From NCBI GenBank assembly GCA_039818985.1, contig JBCBSU010000002.1:1-64000 (forward strand): a stretch of 64,000 nucleotides of DNA, given 5' to 3'. This stretch comes from Pseudomonadota bacterium. Lineage in GTDB: Bacteria; Pseudomonadota; Alphaproteobacteria; Sphingomonadales; Sphingomonadaceae. Positions 7,806 through 18,111 of the stretch are shown here, piece after piece. How positions within the stretch are numbered: the stretch's first letter is position 1; each line of letters starts with the position of its first letter. The position numbers were made by a program, and so were the translations under genes. Under the pieces are notes generated by a model. That model had not been told where the DNA came from and did no database searches. It worked only from the letters and a program-made list of their open reading frames with translations.

Positions 7806-10235
7806 TTATGCCGACGGGACCAGTGCGAGGCTGGCCTCGCCATGCTGCTCGATCGCATCATCGGAGAACCACCAGTAGAGCGTGGCATCTTCCGACGCCC
7901 AGTCATCATTCTGGTCGGCCAGATGCGGATGAAACGTCCTGCCGACTGCACCGCCCGGCAGCACCGCGCGCACCTTTTCCGGATCGTTCAGGTCAGCTGT
8001 CATGCGCAGCGAGGCAAACCATCGGGAATCGAACCGGTCATCACGAGGATAAAGTGCGCGCAACAGTGTCTCGCCCGAACCTGACATGCGCACTGCCCGG
8101 TTTCCGGTCAGCCATCCGGCCCAACCCGTCTGACGCAGCGGTCCCTGGAAACGAATCTGGTGCACGTCGCCCCAGACCCAGTTTGCACGATCACTGCCAT
8201 AGGCGGTCTCCAGCCGCTCAAGCGCTGCCTTGGCGGCGCGGCGGATCATCGCGGCGAGATCTTCCGTTTCGGCGGTCCGGCTGTCGTCGAACCACGGTGA
8301 GTCGCCAGACAGCAGCATGGCATTGAACCGCTCCTGCCAGACATACCAGTTGGAAAGATACGCCTCAGTCGCCTCGGAGCCGAGTTCGTCCTCAAAAGTC
8401 AATCGCGCGAGCTGGAGGACAGTCTCCTGAAACAATGTCGGCGCCAGTGCATCACGATCATCGCGATGGTCCCAGCTTTCGAGGGTCGTGCCCATTTCGA
8501 CGAGACTGTCATCTTCGGCCGTACTCAGCGCCTTGGCGAAGATCGGTGCAATATCACGCGCAAACACATTCAGCGTGTCATATTGCGCCAGCCATGCATC
8601 TTCGGCGGTCACCTTGGGCGCGGCAAACAGTTCGCGCATCCTGCGATAGCGAAAGCTGGGAGAGGTATAGCGCGTATAGAGATAGGGATAGCTATCGGGT
8701 GCCGTCATATGATTGGCGGTCCCCGTCCAGCCGCGTTCGGGATCGATTTCTCCGGGCATTTGCGCCGCCGGAATGCGACCGCCCCAATTGTCGATATCAT
8801 CGACCACGCGAAACGGCGCCATGCCATCGCCGCTCAGGCGGATCGGGGCGACACCGCTGGCGCGCCGGGCAACGCGGCCGGTGACATCACCCACCACGAA
8901 ATTGAGACAGACCAGCCGGGTGCTTTCCACCGCCGCCAGCGCCTGCTCGATGGTCTCAGCCAGCATCAGCCTGTCGAGACCGAGATCGCCGTCCATATAT
9001 TCGGCAGCAGCCCAACGCACCGAAAGCACGGCATCATCCAAGGACGCTTCTTCCCGATCGGTAATGACCGGCCCACGGCGGGTCGCCCGGACGACAAGCT
9101 GCTCCTCTCTTATGCCATTCGGTGCCGCTTCATCCTTGATCCTGATTGTCTCGGTCATGACCGTAAAGGGAATCGACGTATCGCCTTCCAGATAATTGTC
9201 AGGATTGTCGGGATCGACCGTCTCGACATAGAGGTCGATGGCATCGGCATAGGCATTGGTGACACCAAAGGCGAGATGCGCATTGCGGCCAATGACGACG
9301 CCCGGCAGGCCGGCACTGACCCCGACGACACGCATCTCCGGCGTTATCAGGCCAACAGGGTGCCATGGCCCCGGCAACAAGCGGCTGTCGAGATGCGGGT
9401 CGTTGGTAACGATGGCCGCCCTGTTTCCGCTCTTGCTGCCGCTCATCGCCCAATTGTTGCTGCCGCCATGCCCGTTTTCGCGCCAGCCACGATGGGTCCA
9501 GCCGGCGGGTTCTGCGGTTGGCCCGGCCCAGCGCGATAAACCCGCTGTTGTTGCCGCAGCATCGGATGGTTCCGCAATATCGTCGGGATTGACAACCAGC
9601 GGCGCAATCTCCTCGAACCGCTCTTCACCCACCGCTTGTATGACGCGGTGCGCGATCAGCTCGGCATCGAAATTCGCGGCACTGCCCCAGCCGAGGAAAT
9701 AGGCAACCGCCAGAAGATCAGTCTCGCTCCAGATCTCCGGGACGAAACCGGCAAGACCAAATTCCATTGGATGACTGTCCGAGCGCGACTCGATATAGGC
9801 GTTAAGCCCTTCGAGATAGCTTTTCAGGGCATTGCGCGATGCGGGTGTCAAAATGGCTTCCTGGCGCGCGGCAATGCGATGAAAGCCGATGACGCGGGAT
9901 TCACGGTCAAGGTTGAGAATAACATCACCATCGCCCGGTCCCAGAACTTCGGAAAGACGCCCGGTCGCTGCGCGCTTCGCCGCCTCAAGCTGGAAAAGGC
10001 GGTCCTGGCCAGCAACAAAGCCCTGGGCACGCAATGCGTCGTCCATGCTCTCGGCATAGATGTACGGCACCGCATTGGCGTCGCGTACAATACGGACCGG
10101 CGCGTCGAGTGCCGACAGCACCAACTCACCGCTCGTCTGGCGGTCATTGACGCGCGGCAGCAGCAGCCAGGCAGCAACAAGCGCGACGATCAGCAGAATG
10201 GCGGTGCCGAAAAAGATCCGGGCAGCAATGCGCAT
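7806..10235 (-). CDS. penicillin acylase family protein (Ntn hydrolase)
   Basis: An 809-residue precursor of the penicillin/acyl-homoserine-lactone acylase family. It has an N-terminal membrane anchor or signal (about 5-27), an alpha-chain with QGFVAGQDRLFQLE, a spacer, and the beta-chain start at GGSNNW, where Ser (about residue 268) becomes the N-terminal nucleophile after self-cleavage. The downstream motifs NDPHL and GVTNAYAD are also typical. The likely site of action is the periplasm; substrates are amides with an acyl chain, but beta-lactam, acyl-homoserine lactone or a peptide cannot be told apart from sequence alone. The length is normal for the family. It has its own 248-bp upstream region, divergent from the propeller gene at 10484. 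Confidence 0.9.
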   Translation of the reverse strand: MRIAARIFFGTAILLIVALVAAWLLLPRVNDRQTSGELVLSALDAPVRIVRDANAVPYIYAESMDDALRAQGFVAGQDRLFQLEAAKRAATGRLSEVLGPGDGDVILNLDRESRVIGFHRIAARQEAILTPASRNALKSYLEGLNAYIESRSDSHPMEFGLAGFVPEIWSETDLLAVAYFLGWGSAANFDAELIAHRVIQAVGEERFEEIAPLVVNPDDIAEPSDAAATTAGLSRWAGPTAEPAGWTHRGWRENGHGGSNNWAMSGSKSGNRAAIVTNDPHLDSRLLPGPWHPVGLITPEMRVVGVSAGLPGVVIGRNAHLAFGVTNAYADAIDLYVETVDPDNPDNYLEGDTSIPFTVMTETIRIKDEAAPNGIREEQLVVRATRRGPVITDREEASLDDAVLSVRWAAAEYMDGDLGLDRLMLAETIEQALAAVESTRLVCLNFVVGDVTGRVARRASGVAPIRLSGDGMAPFRVVDDIDNWGGRIPAAQMPGEIDPERGWTGTANHMTAPDSYPYLYTRYTSPSFRYRRMRELFAAPKVTAEDAWLAQYDTLNVFARDIAPIFAKALSTAEDDSLVEMGTTLESWDHRDDRDALAPTLFQETVLQLARLTFEDELGSEATEAYLSNWYVWQERFNAMLLSGDSPWFDDSRTAETEDLAAMIRRAAKAALERLETAYGSDRANWVWGDVHQIRFQGPLRQTGWAGWLTGNRAVRMSGSGETLLRALYPRDDRFDSRWFASLRMTADLNDPEKVRAVLPGGAVGRTFHPHLADQNDDWASEDATLYWWFSDDAIEQHGEASLALVPSA

Positions 10236-10483
10236 AGAAATATCCTTAGAGATGTCCTTGTTTCTTCGATGCCAGTTTCAGCATGCGGTCGCGGCAAAAG
10301 CAATCATCGACTGACGGATGAAGCTGTGAGGCCAAAAATTCTACCAACGTCATTTCATCGGCCACGAAAGGGCTTGCATTGCCTTTGCGCAGTCCTAGGA
10401 TTTACATCATTTTATTTCATCGTCTTCCTGCCAGAGCGGAGTTCAAACCCGCCATCAGGATCTGACATAGAGGGGCTGTCAAA

Positions 10484-13400
10484 ATGCGTATACTTCATCT
10501 CTGGATCTGGTGCCTTGCCGCCCTTTTTGCTGCCGGCATCGCTACTGCGCAGACCGATGAGAAAGCCGATCAGCCCCCGCTTTCCAGCAAGACATTCGAA
10601 GCCTTCAAGCTGCGCGGCATCGGCCCTGCTTTCATGTCCGGGCGCATCGCCGATATCGCTATTGTGCAGGACGATCCTGCCACCTGGTATGTTGCTGTCG
10701 GTTCCGGTGGTGTCTGGAAGACCGAAAATGCCGGCACGACCTGGGTTTCCCTTTTCGACGGTCAGAGCTCCTATTCCATCGGCGCCCTCGGTCTCGACCC
10801 TTCCGACCCCAACCGTATCTGGGTCGGTACCGGTGAGAATAATGGCGGACGCCATATCGGCTTTGGCGACGGCATTTACCGCTCGAACGATGGCGGCAAG
10901 ACATGGGAGAAGCTGGGTCTGGAAAAGTCCGAGCATATCTCGAAAATTATTGTGCACCCCGAAGACTCCAACACTGTCTGGGTCGCGGCGCAGGGACCGC
11001 TCTGGTCACCAGGCGGCGAGCGCGGCGTCTTCAAGACCACAGATGGCGGCAAGACGTGGGAGAAGACGCTCTCCTCCGGCCCCTATACCGGTGCGACCGA
11101 CCTGCTGATCGATCCGCGTGACCCTGATCGCCTCTATGCCGCTATGTGGCAGCATCAGCGCACGGTGGCGACCTATGTCGGCGGCGGCCCGGAAAGCGGG
11201 TTGTGGAAATCCGAAGATGGCGGCGAAACCTGGACCGAGCTGAAAACCGGCCTGCCGCAGGGCAATATGGGCAAGATCGGTCTGGCACTCTCGCCGATAC
11301 GACCCGATGTCGTCTATGCCGCCATTGAAGAAGACAGGCGCACCGGCGGTGTCTGGAAATCCACCAATCGCGGCGCAAGCTGGACAAAAATGTCGGACGA
11401 GGTCGGTTCGGGCACCGGCCCGCATTATTATCAGGAACTCTATGCCAGCCCGCACGTCTTCGACCGCATCTATCTGGTATCCAACACCAGCAAGATTTCC
11501 AATGATGGCGGCAAGACATGGGCCAGCCTCAACAATGAGTACAAGCATGTCGACGACCACGCCATTGCCTTCCGCCCGGACGATCCGGACTATATCCTGT
11601 TCGGTTCCGATGGCGGCTTGTATGAAAGCTATGACCACACCAAGACATGGCGGTTCATCGACAATCTGCCGATAACCCAATTCTACAAGGTCGCGGTGGA
11701 CGATGCCGAACCTTTCTATTTTGTCTATGGCGGAACCCAGGACAATAACTCGCAAGGCGGCCCGTCGCGTACGGACAATCGCCACGGTATCCGCAATGAC
11801 GACTGGTTCATCACGCTGTTTGCCGATGGCCATCAGTCCGCCACCGAGCCGGGCAACCCGAACATCATGTATGCCGAATGGCAGCAGGGCAATCTGGCCC
11901 GCGTCGACCGCATCACCGGCGAGGTGGTGCACATTCAGCCGCAGCCTGCGCCGGGCGATCCAATCGAACGGTGGAACTGGGACAGCCCGATCCTTGTCAG
12001 CCAGCACCAGCCGACACGGCTTTATTTCGCCTCACAACGCGTCTGGCGTTCGGATGATCGCGGTGACAGCTGGACCGCGATTTCGGGCGACCTTACCCGT
12101 GATCAGGACCGGCTGCAGCTGCCGGTTCAGGGCCGCAAATGGAGCTGGGAAGCAGGATGGGACCTGCTCGCCATGTCGCAATACAACACCATCACCTCGC
12201 TGGGAGAATCGCCGATCGACGAGAATGTGCTCTATGCCGGCACCGATGATGGCCTGATCCAGGTCAGCGAAAATGGCGGTGCCAGCTGGAGAACAATCGA
12301 AGTCGGCAGCCTGCCCGGCGTGCCCGCGACCGCTTTTGTCAACGATATCCGCGCCGACCTGTTCGATGCGAATACCGTCTATGTCGCACTCGATAACCAC
12401 AAATATGGCGACTATAAGCCCTATTTGCTGAAGAGCACCAACCGCGGCAGAAGCTGGACCAGCATAACCGGCGACATGCCGGATCGTCACCTGATCTGGC
12501 GCGTGGTCCAGGATCATGTCAATCCGAGCCTGCTATTCTCGGCGACCGAATTCGGCATGTTCTTCACCCTTGATGCCGGACGCAAATGGGTAAAGCTGAC
12601 CGGGGATGCGCCAACCATCTCGTTCCGCGATATCACCATTCAGCGCCGCGAGGATGATCTGGTCGGTGCCAGCTTTGGCCGTGGCTTCTTCATCGTCGAT
12701 GACATTTCGCCACTGCGGACATTGAGCGAAGCCAGCCTCAACCAGGAAGCAATGCTGTTCCCCGGTCGCAAGGCGCATTGGTATATCGAACAGCACCCGC
12801 TGGCCTTCTCCGAGGGCGGGGCACAGGGCCATGGCTATTACCGCGCGCCCAACCCGCCTTTTGGTGCGAACTTCACCTATTATCTCGCAGAAGATGTGCC
12901 TTCGCTCAAAGAGGCGCGCCAGAAGCGTGAGAAACCGCTCGCCAAGGAAGGCAAGGATACGCCATTTCCGGGCTTTGATGCCATTACCTCAGAGCTTCAG
13001 GAAACCGCCCCTGCGATATGGCTGACAGTGCGTGACAGCGACGGCAATATCGTGCGCCGGCTGAAAGGCCCCGCCAAGAAAGGCTTCCACCGTGTTAACT
13101 GGGATCTGCGTTACCCCGATATGTCGGTGGCAGCGAAAACCGGTCCCGATGAGGACGAGCCGACCGGTTTCCTCGTTTCACCCGGCCAATATACCGTGTC
13201 GCTGTCAAAGCGGGTTCGTGGGCAGACGACCGAACTGGTCGGCCCCAAGCCGTTTACTGTAGCCCGCCTGCGCGACGGTGCGCTGCCCGCCAAGCCGGAT
13301 GCCGCCGAATTCTGGGCCGAGATCGCGCAGTTTGACCGGTCGGTAAGCGCCACCGCAGCCACCCTGTCTTCGCTGGAGAAGAAGGTCGGCCTGCTGGCCG

Positions 13401-13756
13401 TCGCGACCGAGCGTGCCCAGGGCGGCGACCCGGTCGTGCTCGACAATCGATTGCAGGCGATCCGCAACGAGGTCTATGCGCTGGAAGCCCTGCTCAACGG
13501 CAACAAGGCACGCAACGAGCTCAACGAGCGACAGCTGCCTACCGTACGCAGCCGGCTGGGCATCGTCATGACCGGCCTGTTCGCCTCGACCCAGGGCCCG
13601 ACGCAAACCCATCGCGACCAGCTTGGCTATGCCCGGAGCGAGTTCGATGCCATCCGCAACCGTCTGAGGACGCTGACGGAAAACACCATCCCGGCCTTTG
13701 AGGCAGAACTACTGGCCGCAGGCGCACCATGGGTGCCGGGTGGCAAGCTGCCGTGA
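10484..13756 (+). CDS. secreted VPS10/BNR beta-propeller protein, copy 1
   Basis: A 1,090-residue exported protein with a signal peptide ending ATAQ at about residue 23 and SD GAGGGG eight bases before the ATG. The mature part opens with LRGIGPAFMSGRIADIA. It continues through many sortilin/BNR-type repeats in which S-x-D-x-G-x-T-W Asp-boxes recur (SNDGGKTWEKLG, TTDGGKTWEKTL, SEDGGETWTEL, SNDGGKTWASL), to about residue 760. The C-terminal third has a segment resembling a FlgD-like Ig domain (KKGFHRVNWDLRYP) and helices. Such proteins are annotated as sortilin-like or glycosyl-hydrolase-like, but their substrate is not known. A paralogue of the same length and plan lies at 18112-21408 on the opposite strand. 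Confidence 0.85.
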   Translation: MRILHLWIWCLAALFAAGIATAQTDEKADQPPLSSKTFEAFKLRGIGPAFMSGRIADIAIVQDDPATWYVAVGSGGVWKTENAGTTWVSLFDGQSSYSIGALGLDPSDPNRIWVGTGENNGGRHIGFGDGIYRSNDGGKTWEKLGLEKSEHISKIIVHPEDSNTVWVAAQGPLWSPGGERGVFKTTDGGKTWEKTLSSGPYTGATDLLIDPRDPDRLYAAMWQHQRTVATYVGGGPESGLWKSEDGGETWTELKTGLPQGNMGKIGLALSPIRPDVVYAAIEEDRRTGGVWKSTNRGASWTKMSDEVGSGTGPHYYQELYASPHVFDRIYLVSNTSKISNDGGKTWASLNNEYKHVDDHAIAFRPDDPDYILFGSDGGLYESYDHTKTWRFIDNLPITQFYKVAVDDAEPFYFVYGGTQDNNSQGGPSRTDNRHGIRNDDWFITLFADGHQSATEPGNPNIMYAEWQQGNLARVDRITGEVVHIQPQPAPGDPIERWNWDSPILVSQHQPTRLYFASQRVWRSDDRGDSWTAISGDLTRDQDRLQLPVQGRKWSWEAGWDLLAMSQYNTITSLGESPIDENVLYAGTDDGLIQVSENGGASWRTIEVGSLPGVPATAFVNDIRADLFDANTVYVALDNHKYGDYKPYLLKSTNRGRSWTSITGDMPDRHLIWRVVQDHVNPSLLFSATEFGMFFTLDAGRKWVKLTGDAPTISFRDITIQRREDDLVGASFGRGFFIVDDISPLRTLSEASLNQEAMLFPGRKAHWYIEQHPLAFSEGGAQGHGYYRAPNPPFGANFTYYLAEDVPSLKEARQKREKPLAKEGKDTPFPGFDAITSELQETAPAIWLTVRDSDGNIVRRLKGPAKKGFHRVNWDLRYPDMSVAAKTGPDEDEPTGFLVSPGQYTVSLSKRVRGQTTELVGPKPFTVARLRDGALPAKPDAAEFWAEIAQFDRSVSATAATLSSLEKKVGLLAVATERAQGGDPVVLDNRLQAIRNEVYALEALLNGNKARNELNERQLPTVRSRLGIVMTGLFASTQGPTQTHRDQLGYARSEFDAIRNRLRTLTENTIPAFEAELLAAGAPWVPGGKLP

Positions 13757-13891
13757 TTTGGTAGTGGGCGCTTCAAAGTTGGTTTGGTCTGGCGTGGGAG
13801 ACAGTCTGGGCAATTATAGTCCTACGGCTGCTTTAGGTAGTAATCTCAGTGCGCCTAACGGCAACTTCTGGGGGTGAAAGCGGCCGTGGCG

Positions 13892-14410
13892 CTAATCCTC
13901 TCGGACCGCATAGAGAAAACGGAGCAGACCTAGTTCCGCCGAATTCTTGGTAAGTTCGATGTTAACCCACCCTACCACGTCGGCGAACGGACGCCCTGAC
14001 ATTGGCCAAACGGCTAACCTGTTCGAGTCCAGAGCGGTGTCGTCGAGGCCCTCAAGTGCGCCCAGCCAACCTTGCTCAAGCTCCCTGATCTGAGTTTGAA
14101 AACCTTCGCCCGACCAAGCGATATTCTCGCGCGACGCGGTACCAGCGCCAAAGCTGTGGTCCAAGACCATGGTCCACCAATAGGTGATGTGCCAGATAAT
14201 CCACGCCGCGCTGGGCGGTCCAACTTCATAGGCTTCACTCTCAGGCCAATCAGCAGTCCAGTCGCCATCTTCACCCGGTTTGACGTGCATAGCAATGCGC
14301 GCAGGTCGCCACATCACTTCAGCGAATGTCAGATCGTCAAAATGGAAATGAAAGAGCGTGGATGCTGTTTCAAACTGGCGAAGCAGTAGGTCGCGTTTCT
14401 CTGTCGGCAT
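13892..14410 (-). CDS. DinB-like family protein
   Basis: A 172-residue soluble four-helix protein of the DinB/YfiT-like group. The N-terminal helix RDLLLRQFETA, the conserved Trp-Arg-Pro segment (EVMWRPARIAMHV), the central AAWIIWHITYWWTMVLDHS with its metal-ligand-type His, and the C-terminal helix ELTKNSAELGLLRFLY fit the family. DinB-like proteins often carry a three-histidine metal site and act as thiol-dependent transferases, but many have no known role. It sits alone between the propeller gene and a diguanylate cyclase; flanking spacers of 135 and 221 bp hold no recognisable gene. Confidence 0.75.
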   Translation of the reverse strand: MPTEKRDLLLRQFETASTLFHFHFDDLTFAEVMWRPARIAMHVKPGEDGDWTADWPESEAYEVGPPSAAWIIWHITYWWTMVLDHSFGAGTASRENIAWSGEGFQTQIRELEQGWLGALEGLDDTALDSNRLAVWPMSGRPFADVVGWVNIELTKNSAELGLLRFLYAVRED

Positions 14411-14631
14411 TGTTTGATGTTACGTTGGCGCCGCAATGTCCGCAACAGGGTCGGAAGCAGACAATCTCCTATTGAAAGTCAAAGCTGCACATTCCCCACT
14501 GCAACCAGATGTCTTTCCGGCGCATTACCGCCTGAAACATAAGCACGGCACCCTTAGTAACAGCTGTCCCCCGTAAGACCCCTTTAACCTTATTCACCTA
14601 ATTCTGTGAGGGACGGGGGCGCTGCGGGTCG

Positions 14632-15846
14632 ATGCAAACGCAAATTCTGGGACTGGTGACGCCGCTGATGGCGCTGTTTTTTGCGGCGACCTTTATCGTG
14701 TTCTGGCGGGTCGGGCGCATGCGGCGCCATGTGCTCGGCTTTGGCATCGCCTATGCGCTGTCGGCCGTCGGTTTCCTGATCACCCATATCCTGCCCAGCA
14801 ACGCCATATACACCTTTCACGCGGCGCAATTCTTCTACAGCCTCGCCTCGACAGTGATGCTGGCATCGGTCTGTGAGCGTGTGGGGCAGCGGCTCCACCT
14901 GGGAAGCTTCGCAATTGTTTATGTGATCAGCGCATTGGTGCTGGCTGTGACAATAAGCTTCTCCAACGATGTCGGCCCCCGGCTGGTCATCGCCAATATG
15001 GGCTATGGCGTGATGGCGGCCATGGGTGTGACAACGCTGCTCGTGGCAAAGCGGCGCGACATCATCGACCTTGCGGTCATCGCGGTCATGGCGTTGCAGG
15101 CCGCCGATTTCCTCGTCAGGCCGACCCTGACCCTGTTGTTCGAGCAGTCGATCCCGGCAGAGGTCTATCGGGACTCGATCTACTATTCGCTGATCGGGCT
15201 CGTTCTCGGGGTGAAAGGCGTGACCACAGCGATGGTCCTGATCGGTGCGACGATCGCCGAATGGGCTATCGCGCTGCGCGAAAGCAGCGAGCGCGATGCT
15301 CTTAGCGGGTTGCGTAACCGCGGTTCGTTCGAACAATCGACGCAAAAGCTCTTGCTGCGTGCACAGACAGAGGGACGCCCGCTAAGCCTGGTGGTGGCTG
15401 ATATCGACCACTTCAAACAGGTGAACGACATTTGGGGGCACCAGGCCGGCGACCAGGCGATTGCAGGCATTGGCGCACTGATCGGCAAGATGGTGCGGGG
15501 ATCCGACACGGCGGGCCGCATCGGCGGAGAGGAATTCTGCATCGCAATCTGGAATTGCGAGAATGAGGCGGCCTATCGGCTGGCCGAACGGATCAGACAG
15601 GCCTTTGCAGGCCTCAGCCATTCCGGCCTGAATGACGATATCCGCCTGACCGCAAGTTTTGGCGTGGCTACAGCGCAGCAAGGCGAGAGCTATGAGCAGC
15701 TGTTCGCACGCGCCGATGCCGCGCTCTACAAAGCCAAGGAGAGCGGCCGGGACCGCGTCGAGAATGCCGAGGGACGGCGTCTGGAAAAGGTGACTTCCGG
15801 ATCCGATCCAAAGCCGGACGAGTTGAAGCGCGCCGCTGCCGGATAG
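14632..15846 (+). CDS. membrane-bound diguanylate cyclase (GGDEF)
   Basis: A 404-residue inner-membrane enzyme that should make c-di-GMP from two GTP. Six or seven hydrophobic segments (about 5-215) form the N-terminal sensor part, with no named domain recognised. The GGDEF domain follows (about 225-380) with the active-site loop GGEEF, the substrate segment DIDHFKQVND and an allosteric I-site RGSD placed five residues before GGEEF. Product inhibition is therefore expected. The C-terminal 25 residues are polar and unconserved. It is convergent with the TonB receptor gene. It is the second c-di-GMP gene of the window; with the phosphodiesterase at 782 it supplies opposite activities. Confidence 0.9.
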   Translation: MQTQILGLVTPLMALFFAATFIVFWRVGRMRRHVLGFGIAYALSAVGFLITHILPSNAIYTFHAAQFFYSLASTVMLASVCERVGQRLHLGSFAIVYVISALVLAVTISFSNDVGPRLVIANMGYGVMAAMGVTTLLVAKRRDIIDLAVIAVMALQAADFLVRPTLTLLFEQSIPAEVYRDSIYYSLIGLVLGVKGVTTAMVLIGATIAEWAIALRESSERDALSGLRNRGSFEQSTQKLLLRAQTEGRPLSLVVADIDHFKQVNDIWGHQAGDQAIAGIGALIGKMVRGSDTAGRIGGEEFCIAIWNCENEAAYRLAERIRQAFAGLSHSGLNDDIRLTASFGVATAQQGESYEQLFARADAALYKAKESGRDRVENAEGRRLEKVTSGSDPKPDELKRAAAG

Positions 15847-15872
15847 TCGCTGAAAGCTATCAGCCCTGGTCG

Positions 15873-17978
15873 TCAGAATTTTACATTCATACCGGCCACC
15901 AGATGCCTGCCCGGCTCATTATTGCCCGAGCCATGGGCGCGATAGGTTTCGTCGAACAGGTTGTTCAGTGCTAGGGTCAGCGCAACGCCTTTGGCGATCT
16001 GCGTGCCGCCGCGAATGTTGAGCAGGGCATAGCCGGGGGTGCCGCCGGGCGGGATACGCTCGACATCGAGCAGGTCGCCGCTGCTCAGTTCATCGGCGCG
16101 GTCGGTCAGAGTCAGCTCGGCCAGCGCCCAATGGTCATCGCGCTCCCATGTCAGGGTGAAATTGCCGGTTATCGGCTGGATACGGCTTATCGGTTCGCGC
16201 AACAGGCCGTTGACCGTCGGCGTGGTCAGCCGGCCGCGCAGCCAGGTCGCATTGCTGTTAAAGGCAAAACCACTGCCCAGATTGGCGCGGAAAAACGCTT
16301 CTACACCCGATATCCGCCCGGAGGCCGCATTGCGCTTGGCCACCTCGATCAGGCCCTCGCGGATATTTCCCGTTGGGACGGTTGCGATATAGTCGTGCAA
16401 CTCGGTTGTGTAGGCTGTGAGGCCGAATGCGATTTGTTGATTGTCATAGCTATAGGCCAGCTCGAATGTATCGAACCGCTCAGGCGTCAGGTCCAGACTG
16501 GCGACCTCGATCTCGCTTGACCGGCTGCGGCCAAAGCGGCTGATATCGGCGATATTGGGCGCCCGGAAAGACCGGCTATAACCGCCCCAGACGCTGTGAC
16601 CCCTATGGCGATAAAGTGCTCTTACGGAGCCGGAGAGATCGGACCAGTCATCGGAGAATGACCGCGCCTGATCGGTCACCGGATCGGCAAACTGGCCGAT
16701 GGACGTATCGACAAAGGATGCGCGCAGACCCGCCTCTAGCGTCAGACCCTCAGTGACACTGGTGATGCTGCGCAGGAACAACCCGGCCTGATCATAGCGC
16801 GCATCGGTGCCGACCGGCCCCTGCAGGCGAACCGTCACGCTGCCATCGGGGTTGGTATCGGTGCGAGCGCTGTCGATGATCTCATGGCTGAAATCGAAAC
16901 CATAGGTTAGCGCGACGCTGCCAAACTCTGCCGAGCCGACAGCGCTCAGGCCGAACAGGTCAGAGGTGAAGGACTCGTCTATCCTCAGTGCATCACCGCG
17001 TATCCGGGCTTCTTCCTCGGTGCGCGACTGGTAGGAGACAGTGACATCGAGCGACTGCATCCAGTCGAGATCGGTGTCACCGTTCAGTTTCAGATAGGTC
17101 AGGCCGCGCTGATGATCCTTGTCGCGCTGCAGGTCGGTGCCGATTTGCGTCCCGGCAAAGGGCACCGAGAAAATGGTCGAATGGGTGCGTGGCACATCAT
17201 CCTGCCACAGGCTTTGATGCGCCAGCGTGGCCGTCCAGCGGTGTGACAGCGCCACATCCAGCCGGGCATCGAAGGCGCGCTCGCTATAGCCGGTATTGGG
17301 CAAGCGCCCCAGATCAGCCGCGCGGACATTGCCATAGTCGCGCACCGTTACTCCGCCACGCAAACCCCAGCTGCCGCCCTGCCCCAGATCAAGCGCCGAG
17401 CGGGACACAAAGCTGCCATCGCCTGTCGATGCGCGGAGAATCTGCTGGCCATTTATGAAGCTGCCCTGATGGTCGAAAATACCCGAGGACCGGGTCGCCA
17501 GGCTAAGAGTTCCGCCTACAGCCTCACTACCATAAAGTGCCGAAGACGGGCCTGCGATAAGCTCGATTTGCGACAGGGTGAAATTATCGATCTGGGCGAA
17601 ATATTCGTTCGCGCCATCGCGATAGGTGGCGTTGTTATAACGTATGCCATCGATGACCAGCAATGTGCGGTTGCCGGTGAAACCGCGAATATAGGGCGAG
17701 CCATGGCCCGATGCCGTTTTTTGCACCAGTACACCCGGCAAGGTATCCAGGGCTTCGGGCACCGTACGGGGCAGTTCGCGTTCCAGCTGCTCGCGATTGA
17801 TCACCTCGATCGAATAAGGCTCTGCATCGAGCGCCCTTTCGGACCGCGTCCCGGTCACCACAATTTCATCGGCGTCATCATTCGCCATGGCGTCCGCCGC
17901 ATCCGACATCGCCGATGCGGGCGCGATCCAGAATATCTGTGCCGCCGCCAATGCTGCTGATAGACCGGCAACCCTCAT
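15873..17978 (-). CDS. TonB-dependent outer-membrane receptor
   Basis: A 701-residue receptor with a signal peptide ending PASA (about residue 23). A TonB-box-like DEIVVTGTR follows, then a plug domain (about 45-160) with LPGVLVQKT, SPYIRGFTGNRTLLVIDG and SALYGSEAVGG. The 22-strand-type barrel ends in a terminal Phe. Transport is energised by TonB/ExbBD, which are not in this window. The substrate is unknown: plug wording such as DGIRYNNATYR resembles haem, siderophore or cobalamin-type receptors, and no neighbouring uptake genes settle it. The 133-bp upstream region contains a TGATAAT half site but no convincing Fur box or cobalamin riboswitch. Confidence 0.88.
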   Translation of the reverse strand: MRVAGLSAALAAAQIFWIAPASAMSDAADAMANDDADEIVVTGTRSERALDAEPYSIEVINREQLERELPRTVPEALDTLPGVLVQKTASGHGSPYIRGFTGNRTLLVIDGIRYNNATYRDGANEYFAQIDNFTLSQIELIAGPSSALYGSEAVGGTLSLATRSSGIFDHQGSFINGQQILRASTGDGSFVSRSALDLGQGGSWGLRGGVTVRDYGNVRAADLGRLPNTGYSERAFDARLDVALSHRWTATLAHQSLWQDDVPRTHSTIFSVPFAGTQIGTDLQRDKDHQRGLTYLKLNGDTDLDWMQSLDVTVSYQSRTEEEARIRGDALRIDESFTSDLFGLSAVGSAEFGSVALTYGFDFSHEIIDSARTDTNPDGSVTVRLQGPVGTDARYDQAGLFLRSITSVTEGLTLEAGLRASFVDTSIGQFADPVTDQARSFSDDWSDLSGSVRALYRHRGHSVWGGYSRSFRAPNIADISRFGRSRSSEIEVASLDLTPERFDTFELAYSYDNQQIAFGLTAYTTELHDYIATVPTGNIREGLIEVAKRNAASGRISGVEAFFRANLGSGFAFNSNATWLRGRLTTPTVNGLLREPISRIQPITGNFTLTWERDDHWALAELTLTDRADELSSGDLLDVERIPPGGTPGYALLNIRGGTQIAKGVALTLALNNLFDETYRAHGSGNNEPGRHLVAGMNVKF

Positions 17979-18111
17979 GGAGCCCCGGCAACAGCGAGGC
18001 CCGGCAAATAGCGGCGGTTGAATGATAATAATAACACTGCGAATCCCGCCAACACCCTAGCGGGTTATGCCCCGCTCTGGGAGCTGGAAATGGCGTGCCG
18101 GCTAATGGCTG

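Noticed and set aside
13757-13891. tRNA or small RNA gene between the propeller and DinB genes
   Set aside because: No cloverleaf, TTCGA loop or terminator is visible.
17979-18111. Cobalamin riboswitch or Fur box upstream of the TonB receptor
   Set aside because: No B12-box core is found; only one TGATAAT half site (18023-18029) matches Fur, and its mirror half fails.
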